A stretch of 9,707 nucleotides of DNA, from positions 1 to 9,707 of the forward strand of contig JAGXII010000157.1 in the NCBI GenBank assembly GCA_024635735.1. The letters run 5' to 3'. The position numbers were made by a program, and so were the translations under genes. This document shows, one piece after another, positions 1 to 6,196 of this stretch. Below the pieces are notes generated by a model, which had not been told where the DNA came from, did no database searches, and saw only the letters and a list, made by a program, of their open reading frames with translations. The first letter of the stretch is position 1, and the number at the start of each line of letters is the position of its first letter. The DNA comes from Christiangramia sp. (GTDB taxonomy: Bacteria; Bacteroidota; Bacteroidia; Flavobacteriales; Flavobacteriaceae).

Positions 1-18
1 ATAAGAGACAGAACACAT

Positions 19-897
19 ATGAAAACAAGCTTTAAAAAATTAAGTCTGCTTACCCTTGCCGTATTGTTTCTTTCTGTCTGGAACAGTTTTGCCCAGGATA
101 AATTTGGAGGTCTGGCCTTATATACGTTAAGAGATCAAATGGCAACAAACCCGAAAGAAACCTTAAAGGAAGTAGCCGATATTGGTTATAAATATATTGA
201 AGCAGCCGGCTACCAGGATGGTAAATTCTATGGTATGGAACCAGCTGAATTTAAGGCATATCTGGATGAAATAGGACTCATTCCTTTAAGTACACATCAG
301 GGCTCTGTTACACTGGAAAATGCTGATGAAATGATTAAGGATGTAAAAGCCGCCGGCTTTGAATATTTCGTGATTCCTGTACCGCCGATGGGATATTTTA
401 CGTATGACCAGGAAAAGCAAAGCATGGGAATGAAGGATGATCTTGAATTTCTAACTGGTGTATTCAATACAATTGGCGAAAAGTGTAAAGCGGCTGGCTT
501 GAAACTGCTTTATCACAATCATAATTTTGAGTTTAAAGAAAACTCCAAAGGGGTTATTCCTTATGTATACTTCCTCGAACATACCAATCCTGAATTTGTG
601 AACTTTCAGATGGATCTTTACTGGGTCACTAAGGCCAATGAGGATCCCCTGAAATATTTCGAAGAATATCCTGGTCGATTTAAACTCTGGCATGTAAAAG
701 ATATGGACGAACAGGGTCGTTTCGCTCCGGTAGGAACTGGTGTGATAGACTTCGAAAGAATCTTTGCTCATTATGAGCAGGCTGGATTAAAGCATTTTAT
801 TGTAGAACAGGATAAGACCTTTAATCATACTCCTCTTGAGGCTATTGAAATTAGCCATGAAAACTTAAAGGAAATGGAGCTTAGCGGAGCTCAATAA
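19..897 (+). CDS. Exported sugar phosphate isomerase/epimerase-like TIM-barrel protein
   Basis: A 292-residue protein of the xylose-isomerase-like TIM-barrel superfamily (AP endonuclease 2 type). Residues 1-25 form a signal peptide (Lys-rich start, hydrophobic core, FA-Q cleavage after A25), so it acts in the periplasm or beyond, where phosphosugars are unlikely substrates. Family-type metal and catalytic positions are visible: E61 in KYIEAAGY, H93 in STHQG, H166/H168 in YHNHNFEF, D199 in QMDLYW, H225 in WHVKD and E263 in VEQD. Length is normal and the start is fixed by the signal peptide. Exported Bacteroidota relatives often sit beside Gfo/Idh/MocA oxidoreductases and DUF1080 proteins and some act on 3-keto-glycosides; a similar role here is inference, because the upstream neighbours lie outside the window. 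A terminator follows 40 bases after the stop. Family assignment is firm, substrate unknown. Confidence 0.88.
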   Translation: MKTSFKKLSLLTLAVLFLSVWNSFAQDKFGGLALYTLRDQMATNPKETLKEVADIGYKYIEAAGYQDGKFYGMEPAEFKAYLDEIGLIPLSTHQGSVTLENADEMIKDVKAAGFEYFVIPVPPMGYFTYDQEKQSMGMKDDLEFLTGVFNTIGEKCKAAGLKLLYHNHNFEFKENSKGVIPYVYFLEHTNPEFVNFQMDLYWVTKANEDPLKYFEEYPGRFKLWHVKDMDEQGRFAPVGTGVIDFERIFAHYEQAGLKHFIVEQDKTFNHTPLEAIEISHENLKEMELSGAQ

Positions 898-936
898 GCT
901 ATTAAAAAGGATTTTATTCTTCATATTTAATCTAAA

Positions 937-972
937 TGCGTTGGCGGGCTAGCTTGCCAACGCAACCTTTTT
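937..972 (+). terminator. Rho-independent terminator after the sugar isomerase-like gene
   Basis: A perfect 9-bp inverted repeat, TGCGTTGGC (937-945) and GCCAACGCA (956-964), encloses a 10-base loop and is followed by a run of five T at 968-972. It lies 40 bases after the stop of the preceding gene and separates it from the lipoprotein genes downstream. Confidence 0.82.
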
Positions 973-1027
973 ACACTTTCCTCATCTTGTAAGTGCGAAT
1001 TAGTTATGATTCACTAATAAAATACTT

Positions 1028-1483
1028 ATGAGAAAAATTACTGGAATCGTTCTGTTTATGAACGCCCTGTTACTACAATCATGTGGAAAGGGGGATGATT
1101 GTGGGGAATGCTTTTCACCGCCGTCTCCTTTCGTTTTTGAAATTGTAAATAAGGAAACCGGGGAAAATTTATTTAGTGACGAAACCTTTGATCCGGGAGA
1201 TATAGAAGTGGTAAACACTCAGGGCACGAAGAGTTATTCCTTCAATTTTATAGATGAAGATGATAAAAACCTGATAAGCATTGGGTCACTTGGTTGGGTA
1301 ACCGAAAATGTTTCGGTTTTGATTAAAATAGGAGAAACTGAAATATTAACCTTAACAGTGGATGCCGAAAGATTAACTGAAAATTGCTGCTCTTTTACGC
1401 GTTATAATGCGATTTCAATCGAAAATGCAGAAACAGATCTTGATGATCTAACAGGTGTGTGCACCGTCTATGTATCTCCATAA
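1028..1483 (+). CDS. Small predicted lipoprotein of unknown function
   Basis: A 151-residue protein beginning with a type II signal peptide: charged MRK, a hydrophobic stretch to about L16, then the lipobox LQSC with C19 as the lipidated cysteine. GKGDD follows, and acidic residues shortly after the cysteine are typical of surface-directed Bacteroidota lipoproteins, so surface exposure is possible. The mature part is acidic and probably beta-rich, with further cysteines at C25, C28, C120, C121 and C145 that could form disulfides. I do not recognise a named domain; flavobacteria contain similar small hypothetical lipoproteins with a CxxCF-P-P start. The next lipoprotein gene begins 36 bases after the stop on the same strand, so the two are probably co-transcribed. 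No convincing promoter was seen between 973 and 1027. Confidence 0.8.
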   Translation: MRKITGIVLFMNALLLQSCGKGDDCGECFSPPSPFVFEIVNKETGENLFSDETFDPGDIEVVNTQGTKSYSFNFIDEDDKNLISIGSLGWVTENVSVLIKIGETEILTLTVDAERLTENCCSFTRYNAISIENAETDLDDLTGVCTVYVSP

Positions 1484-1519
1484 AGAATAATTTAAAAATT
1501 AAAAACCAAAATATAATTT

Positions 1520-2014
1520 ATGAAAAGAATATTTATAACTGTCTTGTTGGTAAGTATTTTAGCATGTACAAAAGAGTCAGAAATAAATAATCACTGTTAT
1601 ACCCAGACTGATCCTCCAGACAATGCTGAAAAAGTTTCGATAGATCAGGGAGTTTGGGGAAATGTTTGGTTTTGGAGTGGTAATTTTATGCCACCTGGCA
1701 GAGGTGAAATCTGTCAGGTTGAACGAACACTTTATTTTTATGAGCCGGCCACGCGGGATGATGTTGAGGGAATTGAAACTTCAGCATCTTTTTATTCAGA
1801 AATCAATACGAATCTGGTAGCAACAGTTGAATCTGATGCCGATGGATTTTTTCAGATTGAGATAGAGCCCGGGAATTATAGCGTTTTTGTAAAAGAAAAC
1901 GGCAACTATTATGCAAATCGATCTGGAGGTGACGGGCAAATTTCCCCCGTTGAGCTTGAAGAGGGAACTGTTACTCAGTTTCGTTTTGATATTACCTATG
2001 ATGCGGTATATTAA
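1520..2014 (+). CDS. Predicted lipoprotein with a carboxypeptidase-regulatory-like beta-sandwich
   Basis: A 164-residue protein with a short type II signal peptide ending in LLVSILAC; C16 is the predicted lipidation site and is followed by TKESE, an acidic stretch consistent with outer-membrane or surface location. The region around V45-P58 and especially D106-V124 (DADGFFQIEIEPGNYSVFV) has the pattern of a transthyretin/carboxypeptidase-regulatory-like fold: a D-x-D-G turn, an alternating strand, then P-G-x-Y. Such domains in Bacteroidota lipoproteins are usually structural or binding modules without catalytic residues. Specific function is unknown. It is probably in one transcript with the preceding lipoprotein gene, 36 bases upstream, and is followed by two hairpins. 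Confidence 0.8.
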   Translation: MKRIFITVLLVSILACTKESEINNHCYTQTDPPDNAEKVSIDQGVWGNVWFWSGNFMPPGRGEICQVERTLYFYEPATRDDVEGIETSASFYSEINTNLVATVESDADGFFQIEIEPGNYSVFVKENGNYYANRSGGDGQISPVELEEGTVTQFRFDITYDAVY

Positions 2015-2024
2015 TCTATAAAAT

Positions 2025-2047
2025 TCCCCGATGGCTTGTCTCGGGGA
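2025..2047. terminator. Hairpin after the lipoprotein pair, possible terminator or dispersed palindrome
   Basis: Arms TCCCCGA (2025-2031) and TCGGGGA (2041-2047) enclose a 9-base loop, starting 11 bases after the stop codon. No T run follows directly; the next one is at 2065-2070. It may therefore stop transcription weakly, or it may be a copy of a dispersed GC-rich palindrome of the kind common at gene ends in flavobacteria. Confidence 0.5.
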
Positions 2048-2054
2048 TACCCGG

Positions 2055-2080
2055 TTTCAGGAAATTTTTTATTTCTGAAA
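2055..2080. repeat. Second inverted repeat upstream of lspA
   Basis: TTTCAG (2055-2060) pairs with CTGAAA (2075-2080). After a bulged G at 2061, AAAT (2062-2065) pairs with ATTT (2071-2074), giving a ten-pair stem with a T-only loop. It sits 8 bases after the preceding hairpin and 32 bases before the lspA start, so it could take part in termination of the lipoprotein transcript or form structure in the lspA leader. Confidence 0.45.
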
Positions 2081-2112
2081 AATAGTATCTTCCATTTATA
2101 TATTTATCTAAA

Positions 2113-2625
2113 ATGAAGATAAACCGTTTTACAAAACTTATATCCGGGATTATCCTTATAGCTTCCAATGTAAGTTGTGATCAGCTCACCAAGAACCAGG
2201 TTCGCAGGCATATTGATCCTTTGGAAAGAATTCAGGTGGTAAGGGATAATTTTATTCTGACAAAGGTGGAAAATACGGGTGCAGCCCTGAGTTTTGGAGA
2301 AAACTTTCCGCCGCTTCTTAAACTCTTTATTTTTCAGATAATCCCCGTTTTTGTTATGATAGGCTTGTTCGTTTATTTTATACGTCAAAAAAGTGAGATT
2401 GATTTAAACTTTCTTGCCATTACCTTCATCGTGGGGGGAGGGACTGGAAATATTATTGATCGGATACTCTTTAATTCGGTAACCGACTTTATGTATATCG
2501 AAATTGGTGCCCTGCATACCGGGATATTTAATATGGCCGATGTTTCTGTAACAATTGGGGTTATAATTCTTCTTCTGAATTCTTTAATGGGTTCTCAAAT
2601 CAAGAAATTCAGGCTTAATTTTTAA
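2113..2625 (+). CDS. lspA: Lipoprotein signal peptidase (signal peptidase II)
   Basis: A 170-residue inner-membrane aspartic protease that cleaves the signal peptide of prolipoproteins after lipid is added to the cysteine. The family motifs are in order: D23-Q-L-T-K27 after the first membrane segment, N54-T-G-A-A-L-S60, G108-G-G-T-G-N-I-I-D-R117, the first catalytic aspartate D125 in VTDF, and the second, D143, in FNMADVSVTIG. Four hydrophobic segments are visible (about 9-22, 68-90, 98-116, 144-159). Length fits the family. It follows two lipoprotein genes on the same strand, separated by two hairpins, and converges with murF. It may be the main LspA or a second copy; the short first membrane segment and the variants AALS and GGGTGN are compatible with a paralogue. 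The fold assignment is firm. Confidence 0.88.
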   Translation: MKINRFTKLISGIILIASNVSCDQLTKNQVRRHIDPLERIQVVRDNFILTKVENTGAALSFGENFPPLLKLFIFQIIPVFVMIGLFVYFIRQKSEIDLNFLAITFIVGGGTGNIIDRILFNSVTDFMYIEIGALHTGIFNMADVSVTIGVIILLLNSLMGSQIKKFRLNF

Positions 2626-2660
2626 GACAGCTGGTTAGGATCTGGTTAATGAGAGTAACG

Positions 2661-2695
2661 TTCAGGGATCCTTATGAAGGAACTGAATGATTCAG
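2661..2695. repeat. Overlapping inverted repeats between convergent lspA and murF
   Basis: TTCAG (2661-2665) pairs with CTGAA (2683-2687), and inside it TCCTT (2669-2673) pairs with AAGGA (2677-2681) across ATG. The 3' arm also belongs to a perfect dyad, CTGAAT (2683-2688) and ATTCAG (2690-2695). The structure lies where transcripts from both sides end, but has no T run on either strand, so terminator function is uncertain. Confidence 0.4.
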
Positions 2696-2730
2696 AGGAG
2701 GATCTTTGCAAGTAAGAATTCAATAATTGT

Positions 2731-4032
2731 TTAGATAGCTTCTTTTTGAATGGATGGAAGTACTCTTTCTAAAGCCATCCCTCGAGAGCCTTTGATCAAA
2801 AAAAAGCAATTATGAAAATCACTCCCTTTTAGATGCTCCTTCAGGCTTTCCATGCTTTTAAATTTGAATATAAAATTGCTGCTTGTATCTGTTTTTTGAA
2901 AATTATCCCCTAATAGATAAGTTTCTGCAAAATCACTATTTTTTATAAAATTCACAATTACCTGATGTTCTGTCTCGGCTGAATCGCCTAATTCAAACAT
3001 GTCGCCAAGGATCGCTATCTTTTGCCTGGGCGTTTTCAGATTTTTAAAGTTTTCCAGTGCGGCGATCATACTCGTGGGGTTCGCATTATAAGCATCCATG
3101 ATGATACTGTTTGGGCCGCTGTGAATTACCTGAGACCGGTTATTTAAAGGCTGGTAATTTTCGATAGCTTCTTTTATGAAATTGAACTCTACTTTAAAAT
3201 AAAGACCTATACATAAGGCGGCGGCAATATTCACAGAATTGTAATTCCCGGTTAACTGACTGGTAAATGCAGTTTTATTGTATGACACCCCTGCATGTGA
3301 TTGTCCATTAATATATTTTAATCTGACTGAAGCATTTTCGCTTTCTCCAAAACTAAATGTGTGTTTATAAGGAAGATGTTTTCTTTGAACTTCATCATCA
3401 ATATTGAGAAAAATCAATTTATTTCTTTTTTCAAGATCCTTATACAACTCAGTTTTTCCCTGAATTACTCCTTCCAGACTTCCAAATCCTTCCAGATGTG
3501 CTTTGCCAAAATTAGTGATGTAGCCATAATCAGGAATGGCAATTGTACACAGGAACTCAATTTCCTGAAGATGATTAGCTCCTATTTCCACTATACCAAA
3601 TTCTGTGTCTTCATCCATAGAGAGGATTGTCAATGGAACTCCAATATGATTGTTTAGGTTTCCACTGGTAGATACTGTTTTGAATTTTTTAGAAAGCACG
3701 TCATTGATGAGCTCTTTGGTAGTGGTTTTACCATTGCTCCCGGTAATTGCCAGAATAGGTAATCCCAAAAAATTCCTGTGAAAAACAGCCAGTTTTTGCA
3801 GACTCTGAAGCACGTCTTTTACCAGGATATAGTTCTCTTTATCTGTAGCGAATTTCTTTTCGTCTACCACGGCAAAACGAGCGCCTTTTGCAAGAGCTTC
3901 TGCGGCAAATTTATTTCCGTTGAAATTTTCTCCTTTAAGCGCGAAGAAAATACTGTTTTTTCTAATATTTCTTGTATCGGTGTCTACGCCACTACAAAGT
4001 AAATAGCGTTGATGGAGTCGAGCTGTGTTCAT
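2731..4032 (-). CDS. murF: UDP-N-acetylmuramoyl-tripeptide--D-alanyl-D-alanine ligase
   Basis: A 433-residue cytoplasmic Mur ligase that uses ATP to add the D-Ala-D-Ala dipeptide to the UDP-MurNAc-tripeptide, the last cytoplasmic amino-acid addition in peptidoglycan precursor synthesis. The N-terminal substrate-binding domain shows the STDTR-like stretch VDTDTRNI (16-23) and FFALKGENFNGN (29-40). The ATP P-loop is T97-GSNGKTTT with K102. The middle domain has EIGANH (149-154), and DAYNANPTS (313-321) marks the family's C-terminal region. Length is normal and the ATG start fits the usual N-terminus. The gene lies downstream of gldJ on the same strand, but a strong terminator ends 13 bases before its start codon and no convincing promoter lies between, so expression probably relies on readthrough or an unrecognised promoter. 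Confidence 0.96.
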   Translation of the reverse strand: MNTARLHQRYLLCSGVDTDTRNIRKNSIFFALKGENFNGNKFAAEALAKGARFAVVDEKKFATDKENYILVKDVLQSLQKLAVFHRNFLGLPILAITGSNGKTTTKELINDVLSKKFKTVSTSGNLNNHIGVPLTILSMDEDTEFGIVEIGANHLQEIEFLCTIAIPDYGYITNFGKAHLEGFGSLEGVIQGKTELYKDLEKRNKLIFLNIDDEVQRKHLPYKHTFSFGESENASVRLKYINGQSHAGVSYNKTAFTSQLTGNYNSVNIAAALCIGLYFKVEFNFIKEAIENYQPLNNRSQVIHSGPNSIIMDAYNANPTSMIAALENFKNLKTPRQKIAILGDMFELGDSAETEHQVIVNFIKNSDFAETYLLGDNFQKTDTSSNFIFKFKSMESLKEHLKGSDFHNCFFLIKGSRGMALERVLPSIQKEAI

Positions 4033-4045
4033 AGACTAAAGCTAT

Positions 4046-4074
4046 AAAAAAAGCCCTAAACTGGTTAGGGCTTT
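4046..4074 (-). terminator. Strong rho-independent terminator after gldJ
   Basis: A perfect 10-bp inverted repeat, AAAGCCCTAA (4050-4059) and TTAGGGCTTT (4065-4074), has a 5-base loop. Read on the minus strand, the stem runs into seven T (A run at 4046-4052 on the plus strand). It begins 24 bases after the gldJ stop and ends 13 bases before the murF start codon. Confidence 0.87.
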
Positions 4075-4098
4075 AATAATATTTTATGTTACTGCCTT

Positions 4099-5778
4099 TT
4101 AGTTATTTCTGGCAGTCTTGTTTTTATTTAAAGATTTAGAGCCAACACGTGACATGGCGTTTCTAAAACCAATATAATCCGTAGCCATATCCTGCGGGAA
4201 GAAGCGGCGTTGGGCAGGATCCAGCCAGTAAGCGCGGTCTTTCCAGCTTCCTCCTTTATAAACACGAACTTCATTGCTTATTAAGCTAGTTCTTCTTTCC
4301 TTGTCGTAACCTCTTTCCTCCAGCGTTGATGTGCTGTCGTTATAGGTATAATTATTATATGTAGGAGAGTTGTACATTCTTTTTGAAGAATCATCTATTT
4401 CCTGAAATGGTTGATAATACCTGCTTGAACTTTTATCTCCATCGCGAAAATCTCTTTGATCACTTTCGGTGAAGTTTGTTCTCATATAAGTGTCTTCCTT
4501 TGTAACTGGAACCTGGGCAATTTCTCCCGGAAGATTTCTTGCAACAAGTTGACCATTACTTAAAGTGTCGTATACAATATCTTCAATCACTACTACTTTT
4601 ACAGTACCATCATCGTTAATAGCATGTTTGGTATAAACATTTCCACGATAGTAGTTGAAGTCATTAAACTCATCGTCTACAATAGGTCGGTAAACATCGG
4701 CAACCCATTCAGAAACGTTACCTGCCATGTCATAAAGACCAAAATCATTAGGTTCGTAAGATTTCACCTCGGCAGTTATATCTGCACCGTCATCACTCCA
4801 TCCTGCAATTCCACCGTAATCTCCGTCGCCTTGTTTGAAATTGGCAAGTTGGTCACCCATTTTTTTGGCATCCCCGTTTCGGGTGTATTGTCCGTCCCAT
4901 GGATATTTTTTTCTACCACGGTATATGTTGTAGCTTCTGATTCCAACAAGACCAAGAGCGGCATACTCCCATTCTGCTTCTGTTGGTAAACGATATTCAG
5001 GATAGATAATACCGCTTTCTCTACCGGGATATACCTTTTTAATAGGATTTCCATTCTCATCGGTATTATCAAGGCGATCCTGCACTTCTTTTCCGTCTAA
5101 TAATTCTGTATTCCCACCATATGCTTTCGTAGGAGAATTAATATAAGTTTCTGTATTGAAGGTTGCGGAAGCTTCTGAATTGTATTTTGCGTTTTCTGCC
5201 AGATAACCTTCATCTTCCAGTTGAGCCTCGTTCACACGGTCTGTTCTCCATTTACTGAATTCAACAGCCTGGATCCAGCTTACTCCAACTACAGGATATT
5301 CGGCATACGCAGGGTGACGCAAGTAGTTTGTCACCATAGTTTCGTTATAACCAAGTCTGTTTCTCCACACAAGAGTGTCTGGTAAAGCACCGGTATATAT
5401 ATTTCGATAATTTTCCTCACTAGGAGGGAAGACGTTTTTTAACCAGTCAAGATATTCGAGGTACATTTTATTGGTCACCTCGGTTTCGTCCATATAAAAA
5501 GACTGAACGTGTTGTTGAGTAGGAGTATTGTTCCAGTCGTGCATTGGGTCGTCCTGAACACGCCCCATAGTATAAGTTCCACCTTCAACAAACACAAGTC
5601 CCGGAGCAGCATCCTGCTCTTTATAATCTGTATTATATTGGAAGCCGCCGTCTTTAGAATTAATATCCCATCCGGTGGCACGTGAAGTGTTCTTATAGTT
5701 ATCTGACTTATTACAGCTTAGTAAGCTAACGCCACAAACAACAGCAATAATGGCTTTTAAAGCTACATTCGATCTCAT
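4099..5778 (-). CDS. gldJ: Gliding motility / type IX secretion lipoprotein GldJ
   Basis: A 559-residue outer-membrane-associated lipoprotein required for gliding and for stability of the GldK-type components of type IX secretion in flavobacteria. The signal peptide ends in the lipobox VSLLSC with C22 lipidated, followed by NKSD. An FGE-sulfatase (SUMF1-like) domain runs from about G60 (GLVFVEGGTYTMG) to about residue 546, closing with YKGGSWKDRAYWLDP and the YIGFRNAMSRVG end motif. The only cysteines are C15 in the signal peptide and C22, so the catalytic cysteines of true formylglycine-generating enzymes are missing and the fold must be structural, as known for GldJ. Length matches the Flavobacterium johnsoniae protein closely. 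The basic C-terminal tail (KSLNKNKTARNN) is the region reported to matter for gliding in F. johnsoniae. It is divergent from porV, with a promoter 36-65 bases before the start. Confidence 0.95.
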   Translation of the reverse strand: MRSNVALKAIIAVVCGVSLLSCNKSDNYKNTSRATGWDINSKDGGFQYNTDYKEQDAAPGLVFVEGGTYTMGRVQDDPMHDWNNTPTQQHVQSFYMDETEVTNKMYLEYLDWLKNVFPPSEENYRNIYTGALPDTLVWRNRLGYNETMVTNYLRHPAYAEYPVVGVSWIQAVEFSKWRTDRVNEAQLEDEGYLAENAKYNSEASATFNTETYINSPTKAYGGNTELLDGKEVQDRLDNTDENGNPIKKVYPGRESGIIYPEYRLPTEAEWEYAALGLVGIRSYNIYRGRKKYPWDGQYTRNGDAKKMGDQLANFKQGDGDYGGIAGWSDDGADITAEVKSYEPNDFGLYDMAGNVSEWVADVYRPIVDDEFNDFNYYRGNVYTKHAINDDGTVKVVVIEDIVYDTLSNGQLVARNLPGEIAQVPVTKEDTYMRTNFTESDQRDFRDGDKSSSRYYQPFQEIDDSSKRMYNSPTYNNYTYNDSTSTLEERGYDKERRTSLISNEVRVYKGGSWKDRAYWLDPAQRRFFPQDMATDYIGFRNAMSRVGSKSLNKNKTARNN

Positions 5779-5813
5779 AGTTCTTCTTTCTTAATGATAG
5801 AAATTTAGGCCTT

Positions 5814-5843
5814 GCAATATACTAATTAACGCTAAATGTACAA
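5814..5843 (-). promoter_or_regulatory. Predicted gldJ promoter (Bacteroidota type)
   Basis: On the minus strand TTG (plus 5841-5843) is followed after exactly 19 bases by TATATTGC (plus 5814-5821), close to the Bacteroidota -33/-7 consensus TTG and TAnnTTTG. Transcription would start around 5805, leaving a leader of about 30 bases. One copy of the 15-base direct repeat fills most of its spacer. Confidence 0.6.
5822..5836 (+). repeat. Direct repeat copy 1, inside the gldJ promoter spacer
   Basis: CTAATTAACGCTAAA matches the second copy at 6027-6041 (CTAAATAACGCTAAA) at 14 of 15 positions in the same orientation, 205 bases apart. This copy lies between the -33 and -7 elements of the predicted gldJ promoter, where a bound protein would block or modulate initiation. 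A role as a regulator site is inference. Confidence 0.5.
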
Positions 5844-6026
5844 GATTATTTTGTTAATTCTAAAACAGTTGAATAATAGATAACTGTCTGATATGCTACA
5901 ACCTAAAGCAATTTTATATCTGGTTTAGTGTAAAGGTGTTATGTTATTTTTCCCTCTTCTGGCATTTAAAGCAAATTTATTCTAATTTTCATTAAAAACC
6001 AGGGCTCCGATTTCTCCTTATTTTAT

Positions 6027-6041
6027 CTAAATAACGCTAAA
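6027..6041 (+). repeat. Direct repeat copy 2, upstream of porV
   Basis: This is the second copy of the 15-base repeat, 128 bases upstream of the predicted porV -7 element and 155 bases before the porV start codon. If both copies bind one regulator, gldJ and porV could be controlled together. Confidence 0.5.
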
Positions 6042-6169
6042 CAATATTTTTTATTTTTTGAAGTTATTATTATACCCCGATTTAATCTCAACCTGAATTT
6101 TATTGAATTTTATCGACTTTAAGGGAGCTTTTTTAGTAAAATGGTTCTTTCTTAACAGGAATATTACTA

Positions 6170-6177
6170 TATATTTG
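6170..6177 (+). promoter_or_regulatory. Predicted porV -7 promoter element
   Basis: TATATTTG is a full match to the Bacteroidota -7 consensus TAnnTTTG and lies 19 bases before the porV ATG. The -33 position, 19 bases upstream, reads TTT rather than TTG, so the promoter is supported mainly by the -7 element. Confidence 0.5.
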
Positions 6178-6196
6178 TTTATCATTAACTACTATA

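Larger units (their letters stand above)
5779..6196. other. Divergent intergenic region between gldJ and porV
   Basis: This is the only gap over 300 bases. It is very AT-rich and holds a gldJ promoter at its left end, a porV promoter at its right end, a 15-base direct repeat (5822-5836 and 6027-6041), a dyad at 5865-5887 and a 10-base tandem repeat, GAATTTTATT-like, at 6095-6113. Only very short frames of 11-15 codons occur in it, none with coding character. In F. johnsoniae this interval is occupied by porU, which is not here. Confidence 0.7.

Noticed and set aside
2113..2190. Possible lipobox (NVSC, C22) at the start of LspA
   Set aside because: Asn at position -3 does not fit the lipobox, and C22-D23-Q24 aligns with the family's conserved DQ motif after the first membrane helix.
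4037..4044. TAGCTTTA (minus strand) as a murF promoter
   Set aside because: It lies 4 bases from the ATG, so transcription would begin inside the gene, and no TTG lies 19 bases upstream.
4624..5072. Open frames on both strands inside gldJ (4624-4989 plus; 4776-5072 minus, out of frame)
   Set aside because: The GldJ frame is intact across the whole stretch with a continuous FGE-sulfatase domain, so these are shadows.
5836..5883. Short frame of 15 codons starting MYKIILLILK in the gldJ-porV gap
   Set aside because: It is too short, has no supporting context, and such frames are expected by chance in AT-rich DNA; two others of 11 and 14 codons nearby were set aside for the same reason.
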